Below, piece after piece: positions 35,098 to 45,225 of a stretch of DNA of 64,000 bases. The stretch spans positions 14,144,501-14,208,500 of the forward strand of contig CM074865.1 of NCBI GenBank assembly GCA_037501455.1. Reading direction: 5' to 3'. The notes under the pieces were generated by a model. The model searched no databases. It was not told where the DNA came from and was given only the letters and a program-made list of their open reading frames with translations. The stretch comes from Lantana camara. Taxonomy: Eukaryota > Streptophyta > Magnoliopsida > Lamiales > Verbenaceae. Each line of letters begins with the position of its first letter. Within the stretch, counting starts at the first letter, position 1. The position numbers and the translations under genes were made by a program.

Positions 35098-36309
35098 TAT
35101 CAGCTTTCCACCTGAGATTCTCAAATTACTTCAGTTGAGGTACCTTTCTTTAAGCTACAATGGACAACTCCCTGCAGAAGTGTGCAAGCTTCACAACCTT
35201 CAATTCTTGATTGTTTCACGTTACCTCCACGTGAAATGTTCTGGGGCTCCGTCCTATCTACCTGTGGAGATATGGAATATGAACGAACTGATTCATCTAC
35301 AGGTCATGGGAAGTGATATTCCTTTGAATACTGATCTTATCTTAAAAAACCTTTTCTCACTTCTCGATGTGAGTGCTCACAGCTGTAGTAGGCAGATTCT
35401 TGAAAGACTCCCAAATCTATGGGAATTAGGAGTTCGAATTGAATCATTACCAGAAGATGAATCTTTGAATTTTTTTAGCCATCTTGACATTCTCAATCAC
35501 CTTACTCTATTCAGTTGCGTAGTTGTGCTGTAGCACCCCTTAACGCGTGGAGGTACCACACCCCCGCACTATAGGTCGATCCACATACGAAACGGTCAAT
35601 CCGTACATGAACCACCCTACAGCGAACGGGTGACAATGCAATACACGACAAGCTAGGCGGGATTACCAACATATGCAATAAAACAAAGCGGAAGCATAAA
35701 CTAGTTTCTATCAAATACATCCATTTAGCATTTCATGTCATTTCTCAGTTACAAAATAAAATATACTCCAACTTCATATATCAATACATTATCATCTTCA
35801 AATAAACAATAACAACAATTATAGTTTCATGATTAACAATAAATACTCCAATACACGAACCATGATTGACTCGACTACATGAACCGGACTCGACTCGACT
35901 CGACTCGACTCCCGCCTAGCGTGCACCTGCAATAACCTGAAAGGTGGAGGCGTCAGTCTGTGAAGACCGAGTGAGGGGTTTAACTACATATTAGCGCAGA
36001 TAATATGCAAGTTATACTCTCGGGTAAAGATTTATAAAAGATACATTCATAAGTTCAGGAACAGAGTATTCTTCGCCCGAGAATACCACTATCAATATTA
36101 AACACTTGTTCATTTTCATGCAGTCAATACATGGCGAACTCCAAATGTACATGAACATGCTTGCTTGATTATTAAACAATAGGTGATCACGCAATTCAAT
36201 TACCGTGCACTCGTGCAATAGTGTAATCATATAACACGTTAATGGAATGGAAATCATGCAATAACCCGAGGACAATCCGCGGTGCCGGATTCATCCTCAG
36301 TCTCTTTCG

Positions 36310-36812
36310 GCTCACGATAGGGTTTGTTCCTCCTGTGGTTGGACGGACAACCACTAGCTCTAAGACCAGCCCAGCGCCCTCACTAAGGAGAACCTGGCCA
36401 GGAGAACACATGTACACGATGGGCTTTGTTCTTCCTGTGATTGGACGGACAACCACCAGCCCGAAGACCAGCCCAACACCCTCACTAGGGAGGACCTGGC
36501 CAGGAGAACACATTTACTAGATAGGGCATTGTTCTTCCTGTGATTGGACGGACAACCACCAGCCTGAAGACCAGCCCAGCGCCCTCACTAAGGAGGACCT
36601 GGCCAGGAGAACGCATTTACTAGATAGGGCATTGTTCTTCCTGTGATTGGACGGACAACCACCAGCCCGAAGACCAGCCCAGCGCCCTCACTAAGGAGAA
36701 CCTAGCCAGGAGAACACATTTACTAGATAGGGCATTGTTCTTCCTGTGATTGGACGGACAACCACCAGCCCGAAGACCAGCCCAGCGCCCTCACTAAGGA
36801 GAACACATTTAC
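36310..36812. repeat. Tandem array, five units of about 103 bp
   Basis: The landmark GGACGGACAACCAC recurs at 36341, 36443, 36546, 36649 and 36752, a period of 102-103 bases. Each unit includes GACCAGCCCA and GCCCTCACTA followed by GAGGACCTGGCCAGGAGAAC; the last unit is truncated. It lies inside the solo LTR. Confidence 0.9.
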
Positions 36813-37480
36813 TTGCTTTCATGAACATGGCTTGCTTGATTTATGAACACTAACCTAACTTACTTGCTTGATTCATGAACAATAACATACTTGAAATGAT
36901 AAGTGATTTCATGAAATTATAAATATAAATACCTTTGGCCAAAAATCACGTAAAGGTTATACGGGTTCTATATAACTAGAAATTAAACCTCACCTGACAG
37001 GCGACACACGACTCGTGAATGCGTGAACGTGCTCATGCTCGAAAATCTCCGCCCTGGAGAATAACTGGACAAGAAACGGGACAATGTACGTGCATGAGAC
37101 CTCAATTCAAGAATATTACTTCATATAAGACGCACATCGTGATCAAGTACGAGACATCGCGTAATAAACAATGTAGCATCTAAATATCACGTTTTGGCAT
37201 GTAATCAATCATATAATTCACATATGGGAGCTAAGAGAGTGAAAGGAATGCAATAATAGAGGTTTTGGTGAAGTTTAGCAAAAACGGACAATTTTAGAAA
37301 ATGTACATGTTGAGGAAAAACTGGAATATCTTTAATTCTAGAAATGGGAATTGAGTTTTGTTTGTTGGATATGAAAGCAGACACATAGACCTTTCCAACT
37401 CTATATGGCACGTTTTCTAATTCAAACCGAGGTGAAAATGGCGTTGGTTCGAAGTTGGACAAAATGTAGTTTTTGGCGGG

Positions 37481-37637
37481 GGTCGCGGGCGCGACCAAAA
37501 ACCTTCACAAAATGGTCGCGGCCGCGACCAAGTATTTTTGGCCGAATTTTCTCCAACTTTTCAAAACTCGAAACTTGGCTAAAATGGGGTCGCGGGCGCG
37601 ACCAATTTTGGCCTATTTTCAGTCGCGGTCGCGACCC
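37481..37637. repeat. Four GGTCGCGGNCGCGACC-type palindromes
   Basis: Near-perfect 16-base palindromes at about 37481, 37514, 37588 and 37622: three GGTCGCGG(G/C)CGCGACC forms and one AGTCGCGGTCGCGACC. They occur in otherwise AT-rich sequence of the solo LTR. Function unknown. Confidence 0.8.
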
Positions 37638-38950
37638 GTTACGCAGCAGCAGCAAAACAGGGGAAAAACAGGGGATTTTCGTGCCAAAACAACACAAAAC
37701 CAACCACCAACTCATATTTACTCCAAAACAAATACTTGGATTCATCAATTACTTGTATACATATCATACCTCACTTATACATCCAACAAACCATGAAACA
37801 TGCATCAATTCCTAAAGAATTAATCAATAAAACCCCATATTAATACATGCTTCTAACCTTCAAATAAATCAAAGTTCTCATGCAATCTTTCAAGGCTAAT
37901 GATCATAAGCATGCTTCTAAACATTTATAACATAGGAATCATCACATAAACATTAAACCCTACATCACATATGACTTAAGAATTCAAACAAAATCTCCAT
38001 TTATACCTTAATATGAAGAGAAAATGGATGAGATGATGGTATGATGATGATGAAGCTTCAAAGCATGTAGTCTTCCTTCTTGAAATCAAGCTTGAAATGA
38101 TGAAATTTACTTCCTTCCTTCCTTGGTGTTTCTCCCGTTTTTTAGTGCGTGTGTGTAGGATTTTGATAAAATGAATGGAAGAAATGAGATGCAATAGATA
38201 TTTTAAAAGTCTTGCACTCAAATGCATGAATCGTCACTTTTTTGCAATTAAGTCCCTAGTCTATATGAATGAATGCAATGAAATCTCATCTCATGGAATA
38301 TGATCACTTAACTCCAATTCATGTTATGCAATTAAGTCATTAAATTTATGAAATGGTCAAAGAAGGTCACATAATATCAATTAGACACGTTATCAATTAA
38401 TTCACGTAATTTTCACGTTAATGGAAGTTCATATAAATACATGAGAATTTAAGGCATATAATGTTATGAAATTTAATATAAGGTAACATAATGCATGACT
38501 GAAAAATGGGGCGTTACATGTGCACCCTAACATTGGTTCTCAAGTTGCTCCTCGTTCCATTCCAGCTTTTCCTAATTCACTCATAGAGCTAAGTTTAAGC
38601 GGGTGTGGGTTTCCTTGGGAGTATATGAGGGTGATTGCTGCATTGCCAAATCTTCAACATCTTCGATTGCAAAACTATGCCTTCCAGGGCCCTTTATGGG
38701 AAGTGAAGAAAGACGAGTTCCCCCTTTTACAGGCCTTATGGTTGGAAGATGTGGATTTGGAAGACTGGATATTGGCCGATGAATCCTGCTTCCCGAAGAT
38801 AATGAAGCTTGTTATGAAGCACTGCTACAAATGCACAAGATTCCTGATGCAATTGGAGACTTTCCAAGAATTAGAAATATTCAGGTGGTCAATTGCAGCA
38901 CGTCCGCTATGGAATCCATGCAAGCAATAAAAGAGAACCCGAGCCGCTGA

Positions 38951-39371
38951 AATGATTATGTAAAAATCTTGGTGTATTCTTCCCGGGATGATTAGAAGTT
39001 CATAACCTCTGGAATCCGGATGATCATTAAGGCATATTTCTTAAACTTTAAGGTACTGATGAATTGAGTTGATTTGTAATTGCTTGTTTTGATTTATCTT
39101 TTGTACTTTGGGAAATAAATAGCGGACTCTTTTGGATTTAAATATATAAACATATCTTTTCTTAGCTTATAGAAAACGAGTAAAAACATTTAATAAAAGA
39201 GGAATTGAGCCGACAAACTGCTCCAACTAGATGATTCGAAGTTCAGAAACCATGGATCAACAGATTTAGGGTAAGAATATTTGTTATAGGTTTCTATTAC
39301 TTATGTTGATTTAGCTGAGCTAGCTAGCCGGCACTTTACTGAGTTTGACAAATTCACTTTATATCTATCTA
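38951..39371. other. Sequence downstream of the NLR
   Basis: Short AT-rich region after the NLR stop; probably includes its former 3' untranslated region. Nothing else recognised. Confidence 0.4.
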
Positions 39372-39745
39372 TACCTATATAAAAGTGTGGATAATGTTTT
39401 TTGCGATCGTAAATTGATTGAGATTTTGTTTGGATACTTTCTCTTAAAATATGATACCAGACTTTCATCAGTTGTCTCCATGCCTTCATTGTAGTCTAAA
39501 ATTTGTATATCCTCGTTGTTTATCTTGGTCGCTTCTCCTCTCGCACAATCTGTTTTCTTGTCTATTTCCTTCTTTGCTTTGGTTTTGTTTTCTCCGTGTC
39601 TCTTTCCTCACTTTGCTTTTCTGTGTCTCTTTTTCCTCTCGATTTGTTTGTATTTTCTTGTTCTCATGTTTTTGTCGAGTTTAAAAAGGAAGTTGTATTG
39701 TTTCTCTATTGTTAGCACCAAAGTCTTGTGGTGAAGTGATGATTT
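39372..39745 (+). repeat. Dispersed repeat, plus-strand copy
   Basis: It begins near TACCTATATAAAAGTGTGGATAA, a phrase also found at 31246, and from 39428 to 39740 is a diverged copy of the minus strand of 29925-29866 plus 26229-25860. The T-rich stretch gives three overlapping ORFs without recognisable domains. It abuts the upstream region shared among DUF295 copies (from about 39825), so it marks one edge of the duplicated unit. Confidence 0.5.
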
Positions 39746-40211
39746 TGATCTTACAAATTTTTAAGCCTTAATAACTTTTTATTGATTTTATGTTTTTGAA
39801 TTTGATTGTTTCTCTTACCACAATCACTACTTTAAGCATTAACAACCAAATACACAAAAGATAGAGAAAGTCTAAAGACAAGCGTTATCATCTTTGGTAT
39901 TGACAAATTATTTTATTGCAACTTAGGAGGCCCTAGGAATCTTCACTCACTTGCACATATTCTTCAATCATAATTAACAAAAGCTTAATATATGCATAAA
40001 ATATGAAGTCAAATATGTTTATCTCCATAATCTTGCTCCCAAAGCAATGGAACTTGAGAATGTTGAAGTACTCCCCAAGTATCAATCATGCACTCATACA
40101 TTGTTTATGGAAACTCTAAAATAATAGAACATGGAGAGCCCATATGCCTTAACTATCTATCTATATCATCCACACCACTCATAACCGAAGCACCATCAAT
40201 TTTCAACATCA

Positions 40212-41330
40212 ATGGCTGCAAAGGACAGATCTTTGTCCACCAGAAAAGAAGCCATTGGCAAAAGGCCATGGCCCAATCTTCCGCAACAATTACTCAACTT
40301 TCTGGCTAGAAAACCAAGTTTGCTGCAGCAAATGAGCTATCCAGGCACCAGAAAGTCATGGTCAGCTGCAACAACACTATGCAATGGCACTAAACTTCCC
40401 CGGCATCCTCAACTTCATGATTTAGGGGGTTCCAACAAATGGTGTTGCTTAAGCAAAACACTCCCACAGTTCGTCAACATCTATTTTCGCACCGAGTTCT
40501 ACCAATGGTGGTACTATGTCCACGGACATCCACATCCTCATTTCTGGTACAATCCAACACAACATTTCGCAGGCTACTCCAACGGTTGGGTACTTCGTCG
40601 GGGACCTAATCCATCTGATCTTTACGCTTTCGAACTTCACTCAAGGCTTCAAGGGCAACTTCCCTCATGGGATATTAATATTCCTTTTAAGTTTGTTGCA
40701 ATATCTTCTTCAATTAAGAGTCTTAATCATATTATTGTGGTGACTGGGATTTCAAGCCCAGCCCTCTTAGTCCCTACTTATACTGAAGGTGAATACAAGT
40801 GGATGAAGTACGAGTTTGATAGGATCGACCCTTATGACTCCAAGAATCAAACCATGAAGTTCACAAATGTCATAGATTTTGAAGGAAAATACTATGCTCT
40901 GAGTCTGCAGGGGACGCTTGCTGTCATTGAAGAGATCCATTCGCGCCTTGTTATAACAGGTATAGGCAGAAACAGAGCTGTTCCTTGTGCAGAAACAAGG
41001 TACTTCAAAGAACATTTACTTGAATCAAATGGGGAAATCTTGCTTGCTTTCCTTATTTATAAGAAGACGTTAGATGTTGTGGATGGAGTTGAGGTGTTTA
41101 AGCTCAGTTTTCCAAGATTGACATGGGTTAAGGTTGAAAGCCTCCATGAAAGGGCATTGTTCTTGGAAAGTGAGAGTTGTATTTGGGTTGATTCAAGACG
41201 AGTTGGATGCAGGGGAAATTGTGTGTACTTTAACAAGAATAGTGCAGCTAAAGATTGGTGCACGTATGATATGGGAAGTGGCTGCATTTCACCTGGCCTG
41301 GTATGGAGTGAACCTACGTTGGAAGAATAA
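40212..41330 (+). CDS. DUF295 / F-box-like protein, copy 3
   Basis: Intact 372-residue single-exon ORF with the same architecture as copy 1: degenerate F-box at about residues 18-50 (WPNLPQQLLNFLARKPSLLQ), middle WVLRRGPNPSDLYAFE, and DUF295 core with VDGVEVFKLSFPRLTWVKVE, RALFLESESCIWVDSRRVG and GCRGNCVYFNKN. The start context CATCAATGGCTGC matches copy 1. The coding frame is fully kept despite many differences from copies 1 and 2, which suggests selection. The upstream 380 bases align with the other copies. Its stop lies about 500 bases from the end of the convergent acyl-CoA-binding gene. Likely an SCF substrate receptor; the substrate is unknown. Confidence 0.87.
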   Translation: MAAKDRSLSTRKEAIGKRPWPNLPQQLLNFLARKPSLLQQMSYPGTRKSWSAATTLCNGTKLPRHPQLHDLGGSNKWCCLSKTLPQFVNIYFRTEFYQWWYYVHGHPHPHFWYNPTQHFAGYSNGWVLRRGPNPSDLYAFELHSRLQGQLPSWDINIPFKFVAISSSIKSLNHIIVVTGISSPALLVPTYTEGEYKWMKYEFDRIDPYDSKNQTMKFTNVIDFEGKYYALSLQGTLAVIEEIHSRLVITGIGRNRAVPCAETRYFKEHLLESNGEILLAFLIYKKTLDVVDGVEVFKLSFPRLTWVKVESLHERALFLESESCIWVDSRRVGCRGNCVYFNKNSAAKDWCTYDMGSGCISPGLVWSEPTLEE

Positions 41331-41839
41331 CTATCTTTGTTGTAATCCGTTCTCTTAATCTGTATTTTTCGGATTTCTATGTTAATAAACGTTGAATGCC
41401 GTATCTAAATCAGTGTCTAACACGTACATGACGATACAAATAGTGTTTTTAAGTGTCCAATTTAAGTACAAAAAGTCAAGGGAACCAATTTAAGTACAAA
41501 ACTCAAATTCCTAAAGACTGATCTTGGTTCTTGCATTGTTGCAAACAATCCCATAATCTGGGACCTAACGTACATTTTTCCTCCGGTTTTTTCTGCGTTT
41601 TGCTAAGTATTTCATAATTTATAATTCCAAATATAGTAAAATATAACAAATTAATATCATCTAAAGATGATCATAGCTTCTCAATACTTTGGAATATTCA
41701 CAAAAAGAAGATGGAATTTAAACAAGAATTATAATAAACAGCAGCAATAAGTGGCGATAGCAACGTAAATACACGTGAATTTCAGATGCATAAAATCGCA
41801 CACAAATCATAAATAAAATAAAGTGCCAATTAGCAATAT

Positions 41840-44800
41840 TTATTTCATATTAACAGCCCTCTTTGAGCACACCCCTAACTTGGCTCCAGCACTGAATCTT
41901 GACCCCTGAAGCATGGCAAAATGTAGCGAAATAATTTTGCAGTTTTCAAGACGAAGTCTCAGAAAATTGCACTTCAGCACAGGAACAGAAGAGAGAGTAA
42001 TTATCAAGAAATGCAGGGATTGGTAACTTTACATGTCAATGTGTCACGGGAGGAAGCAAGTGGCGGTATCTTGCCAGGCTATAAAGTATCATCCTGCAAC
42101 CCGAAGGAATATATGTGAACATCTTTAACTCAAAGATTCTATGGAAATTCAACCGGTGAAGGAGATTAATGATAAATTTCACAGAGGAAAATCACCTTCT
42201 TTAGGAAACCATGGCCCATGCTAGAATCAACAATTGGAGTGGCAGCCAGCTCCAGTTTCCTACAAGAAAATGAAATTACTACTCCTTGGAAGTAAAAAAT
42301 TAGGGACATTACGATGACAACCCCTGAGTTAGGTTGAACTAATTACACAAACTTCCCCCAAGGTTTGAGAAATTACAAAAACTTCCCTTGTCAAAAGAAT
42401 TTACATTACATCTCGATCCATAACTTTTTAATGATATTGTCACTAGATATTTTATGAATACCCTATTTTTGCATTAGAACTTACTAATCCACGTTTGAAT
42501 TTTAATTCATGATTATACTAAGATGCTTCAGCACAATTCAGGGTATGCCAAGGGAAGTTTCTGTAATTTCTAAAACTCAGGGGAAGTTCCTGTAATTTCT
42601 AAAACTCAGGGGAAGTTCGTGTAATTAAACCAAAACCTCAGGGTATACGCCAGTGCAATAATCCCGAGAGATTAACAATGCAAGAAACAAAACAATCACC
42701 AACCTCTCGTATTCTGGGTCAACCATTTTCTCTAAAGCTTCCACCTTCCGAGAACCTTCGACACCACCACCCTAGAGAATAGTTCGGTATATCAGAGCTA
42801 CCGACAAGTTCGCTCATGTCAATGAAAACAGTTTAAACTAGTAAAGTAGTAATAGTTAAAACAAAGGAGTATGTTACAGCAGAATAATTTTGCATCCATC
42901 CAGGTATCCCATCTGAGAGAAGTTTAATATACTGTTCCATAGCTTCATCCTGGCTCATGCTTCCCAGTTTTTGCCACGCGTTCCTTGCACAAGAATTAGT
43001 CGCCCCAATCACTAACAGCTTTTCAAATCCTGTTATTGTATAACTACCAATCAAACTACACCCTGACACCTATTACCTATGGTTCTTTCATACTATATCT
43101 ATCATTTTTACCAATGTTCTTCATTTCCTAAAATGTTTTAATTACTTCATACTCTGCCCTGTAGTATTCATTGCCATCCCTTAAAGTTTAATGAAGTTTT
43201 TGTTTCAATATAAATAGGAAAAAAGAAAATAAACATGCTCAAGAATATAGAAAGCAACATCCAAATATGTATACACGAACACGAAAACATCAAATACCAT
43301 TTTGCACGAGCCGACAGCTTGAGTGCCATAGGCTGAGGCTCGTGGCAGGGTCCTTCGACAGCAACCTTATGAAGACCATACAATTGCAGCTGCACATCGT
43401 TGCCAAGTACTTTTGCCAATTGATCATCTTCTTTGTCCTTCTTAAAGCCATACTCCATGTAGTTAACAGCTTCTGCAAATACTTTTTCCAACTCAGTCCT
43501 CTCTATTCCTTCCCAATCCTCATCCTCAACATCAATACTCTTATCCCCTGTTATCAATTCATCATTCTCTCCACTACCCCCTTCTTGATTCCCTTCTTTT
43601 TGATCAATTTTCACTTCATCATTCTCAGACACCTCATTGTTCTTCTCTTCATCAACAACCACACTCGCGGGCCCACCACTCGCTGAAGTCTTCTCCTTCT
43701 CATGTTGATCACCATTACAATGTTTCTCAGTTTGCATTTCAATTTCTGAAGACCCATTATCTTGGGCATCATCATAACTTTGTTCTTTAATTATTTCCCC
43801 CCCTATATCTTGACTCAGTCCACCCCCTTCTTGATTTCCTTCTTTTTGATCAATTTTCACATCATCATTCTCAAATACCTCGTCCTTCTTCTCTTCTTCA
43901 ACAGCAACACTCGCGGGCCCACCACCACCACTTGCAGAAGTTTTCTCCTTCTCAAGTTCATCACAACTACAATCTTTCCCAATCTGCATTTCAATTTCTG
44001 AAAACGCTTTATCTTGGGCATCATCATAACTTTGTTCTTTGATTATTTCACCTCCTAAATCTTGAATCAATCCATTTTCTTCAGCCTTATCATCAAGGCT
44101 TTCCCCGGAATTTTCATCTTTTCTCTCTTCTTCGACAGAAAAGTGATTTTCAGATTCTTCAACAACTACACTCGCAGGCACACCACTAGGCGAAGTCTTC
44201 CCGGGCTCCTCCTCGCTAAAGGACCATTCAAGCTCATCACCATTACCATCTTTCTCAATCTGCATTTCAATTTCTGAAGACCCTTCATCTGGGGGATCAT
44301 CATAACTTTGTTCTTTAGTTATTTCCCCTCCCAAATCTCGACTCAATCCATTTTCCTCAGTCTGATCATCAACCCTTTCCCCGGAATTTTCATCTTTTCT
44401 CACTTCTTCAACAGTCGAGTGATTTTCAGACCCTTCAACAACTACCCTCGCGGGCGCACTACTCACCGAAGTCTTCTCCTCCTCACTAAAGCACCCTTCA
44501 AGTTCATCACCTTTACAATCTTTCTCAATCTTCATTTCAACTTCTGAAAACCCTTTATCTTGGGCATCATCATCATAACTTTGTTCTTTAGTTATTTTCC
44601 CTCCTATATCTCGACTCAATCCATTTTCCTCAGTTTGATAATCAACCCTTTCCCCAGAATTTTCATCTTTTCTCACTTCTTCAACAATCAAGGGATTTTC
44701 AGACCCTTCAACAACTACACTCGCGGACCCACTACTCGCCAAAGTCTTCTCCTTCTCAAGTTCATCACCATTACAATCTTTCCCAATCTGCATTTCAATT

Positions 44801-45225
44801 TCTGAAGACACTTTATCTTTGGCATCATGATGATTTTGTTCTTCAGTTATTTCCCCTCCTAAACCTCGACTCAATCCATTTTCTTCAGCCTTATCATCAA
44901 CCCTTTCCCCGGAATTCCCATCTTTCCTCTCTTCTTCAACAGTCGCGGGATTTTCAAACCCTGCATAAAGATCAACCCTCCTGATCACAGCATCATCGAC
45001 AGCAAACTTCACTCTCTTTTTCCGGCCTCTTGTGCTCCTAACTCTCAACCCTCTATCCACCACCGTCTGTTTTGCAACGGGACCTTCATTGACAGAAGAA
45101 GTAACAGTCTTACCATCAGTCACGACCTCAGAAAAAAAGTTCAAAAGGGCTAAAAAAACAATCTTTAGAACAACCAGAGCTAAAAGAAGAGCAACAAGAT
45201 ATGTTAAATCTAGTTCAAACTCCAT
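41840..45225 (-). CDS. Acyl-CoA-binding domain protein, ACBP3-like, with acidic repeat region
   Basis: Predicted exons on the minus strand: 45225-43298, 42983-42878, 42771-42704, 42259-42196 and 41905-41840; phases agree and all junctions are GT-AG, giving about 743 residues. The last exon is the least certain. Residues about 6-30 are a hydrophobic membrane anchor, followed by a basic stretch (RSTRGRKKRVKF). Residues about 70-560 hold five acidic repeats, each with GLS(R/Q)D(L/I)GGEI(T/I)KEQSYDD and SEIEMQ. The acyl-CoA-binding domain (about 577-675) spans intron 1: LQLYGLHKVAVEGPC, ALKLSARAKWNAWQKLGSMS, IPGWMQ. Plant ACBP3-class proteins bind long-chain acyl-CoA and phospholipids at membranes or outside the cell. 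Arabidopsis ACBP3 is about half this length, so the acidic region is unusually expanded. Confidence 0.85.
42303..42665. mobile_element. Intronic MITE with GGGA...TCCC ends (copy in intact ACBP gene)
   Basis: Orthologous insertion to 23909-24239, between exons 3 and 4. Left end GGGACATTACGATGACA, right end GTGCAATAATCCC. A 34-base stretch (CTGTAATTTCTAAAACTCAG...) is doubled here but single in the other copy, which explains the extra length. The flanks (AAAAAATTA / GAGAGATTA) are a degraded 9-bp duplication. Confidence 0.65.

Larger units (their letters stand above)
35529..38518. repeat. 2.99-kb solo LTR inside the NLR
   Basis: It starts TGTAGCACCCC and ends GGGGCGTTACA, with TGTGC duplicated on each side (35524-35528 and 38519-38523). 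The short inverted TGTA.CACCCC / GGGG.GTTACA ends are typical of several plant Gypsy LTRs. No second LTR or internal region is present. It contains a five-copy tandem array (36310-36812), a GACTC microsatellite (near 35890) and four GC palindromes (37481-37637). The frame across the join is still recognisable as LRR. Confidence 0.88.
31944..38950 (+). pseudogene. CC-NB-ARC-LRR resistance protein, R1 late-blight type, destroyed
   Basis: The first 413 codons are open: a short coiled-coil segment (MAAYGAAVSLRKTL), P-loop GIAGVGKST, kinase-2 RYLIVLDDV, RNBS-B GSRILLTTR, GLPL-type CRGLPRAVVIVGRLL, and LIDLWVAEGFL. The frame is lost at about 33180; the next frame ends at 33345 before a recognisable MHD motif. 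LRR sequence resumes at 33416-33616, is cut by an insertion (33617-35097), resumes at 35108-35528 (FPPEILKLLQLRYLSL), is cut by a solo LTR (35529-38518), and resumes at 38519 (SLIELSLSGCGFPWEYM). A frame change near 38825 precedes the terminal stop at 38948-38950. Intact relatives are intracellular immune receptors that bind ATP and trigger defence; this copy cannot make one. A truncated CC-NB product of 413 residues remains possible. Confidence 0.88.

Noticed and set aside
36196..36520. ORFs on both strands near 36.3 kb
   Set aside because: They follow the 103-base tandem units inside a solo LTR.
43267..44805. Series of similar plus-strand ORFs of 70-140 codons
   Set aside because: They are the antisense shadow of the acidic repeats in the ACBP gene exon 1.
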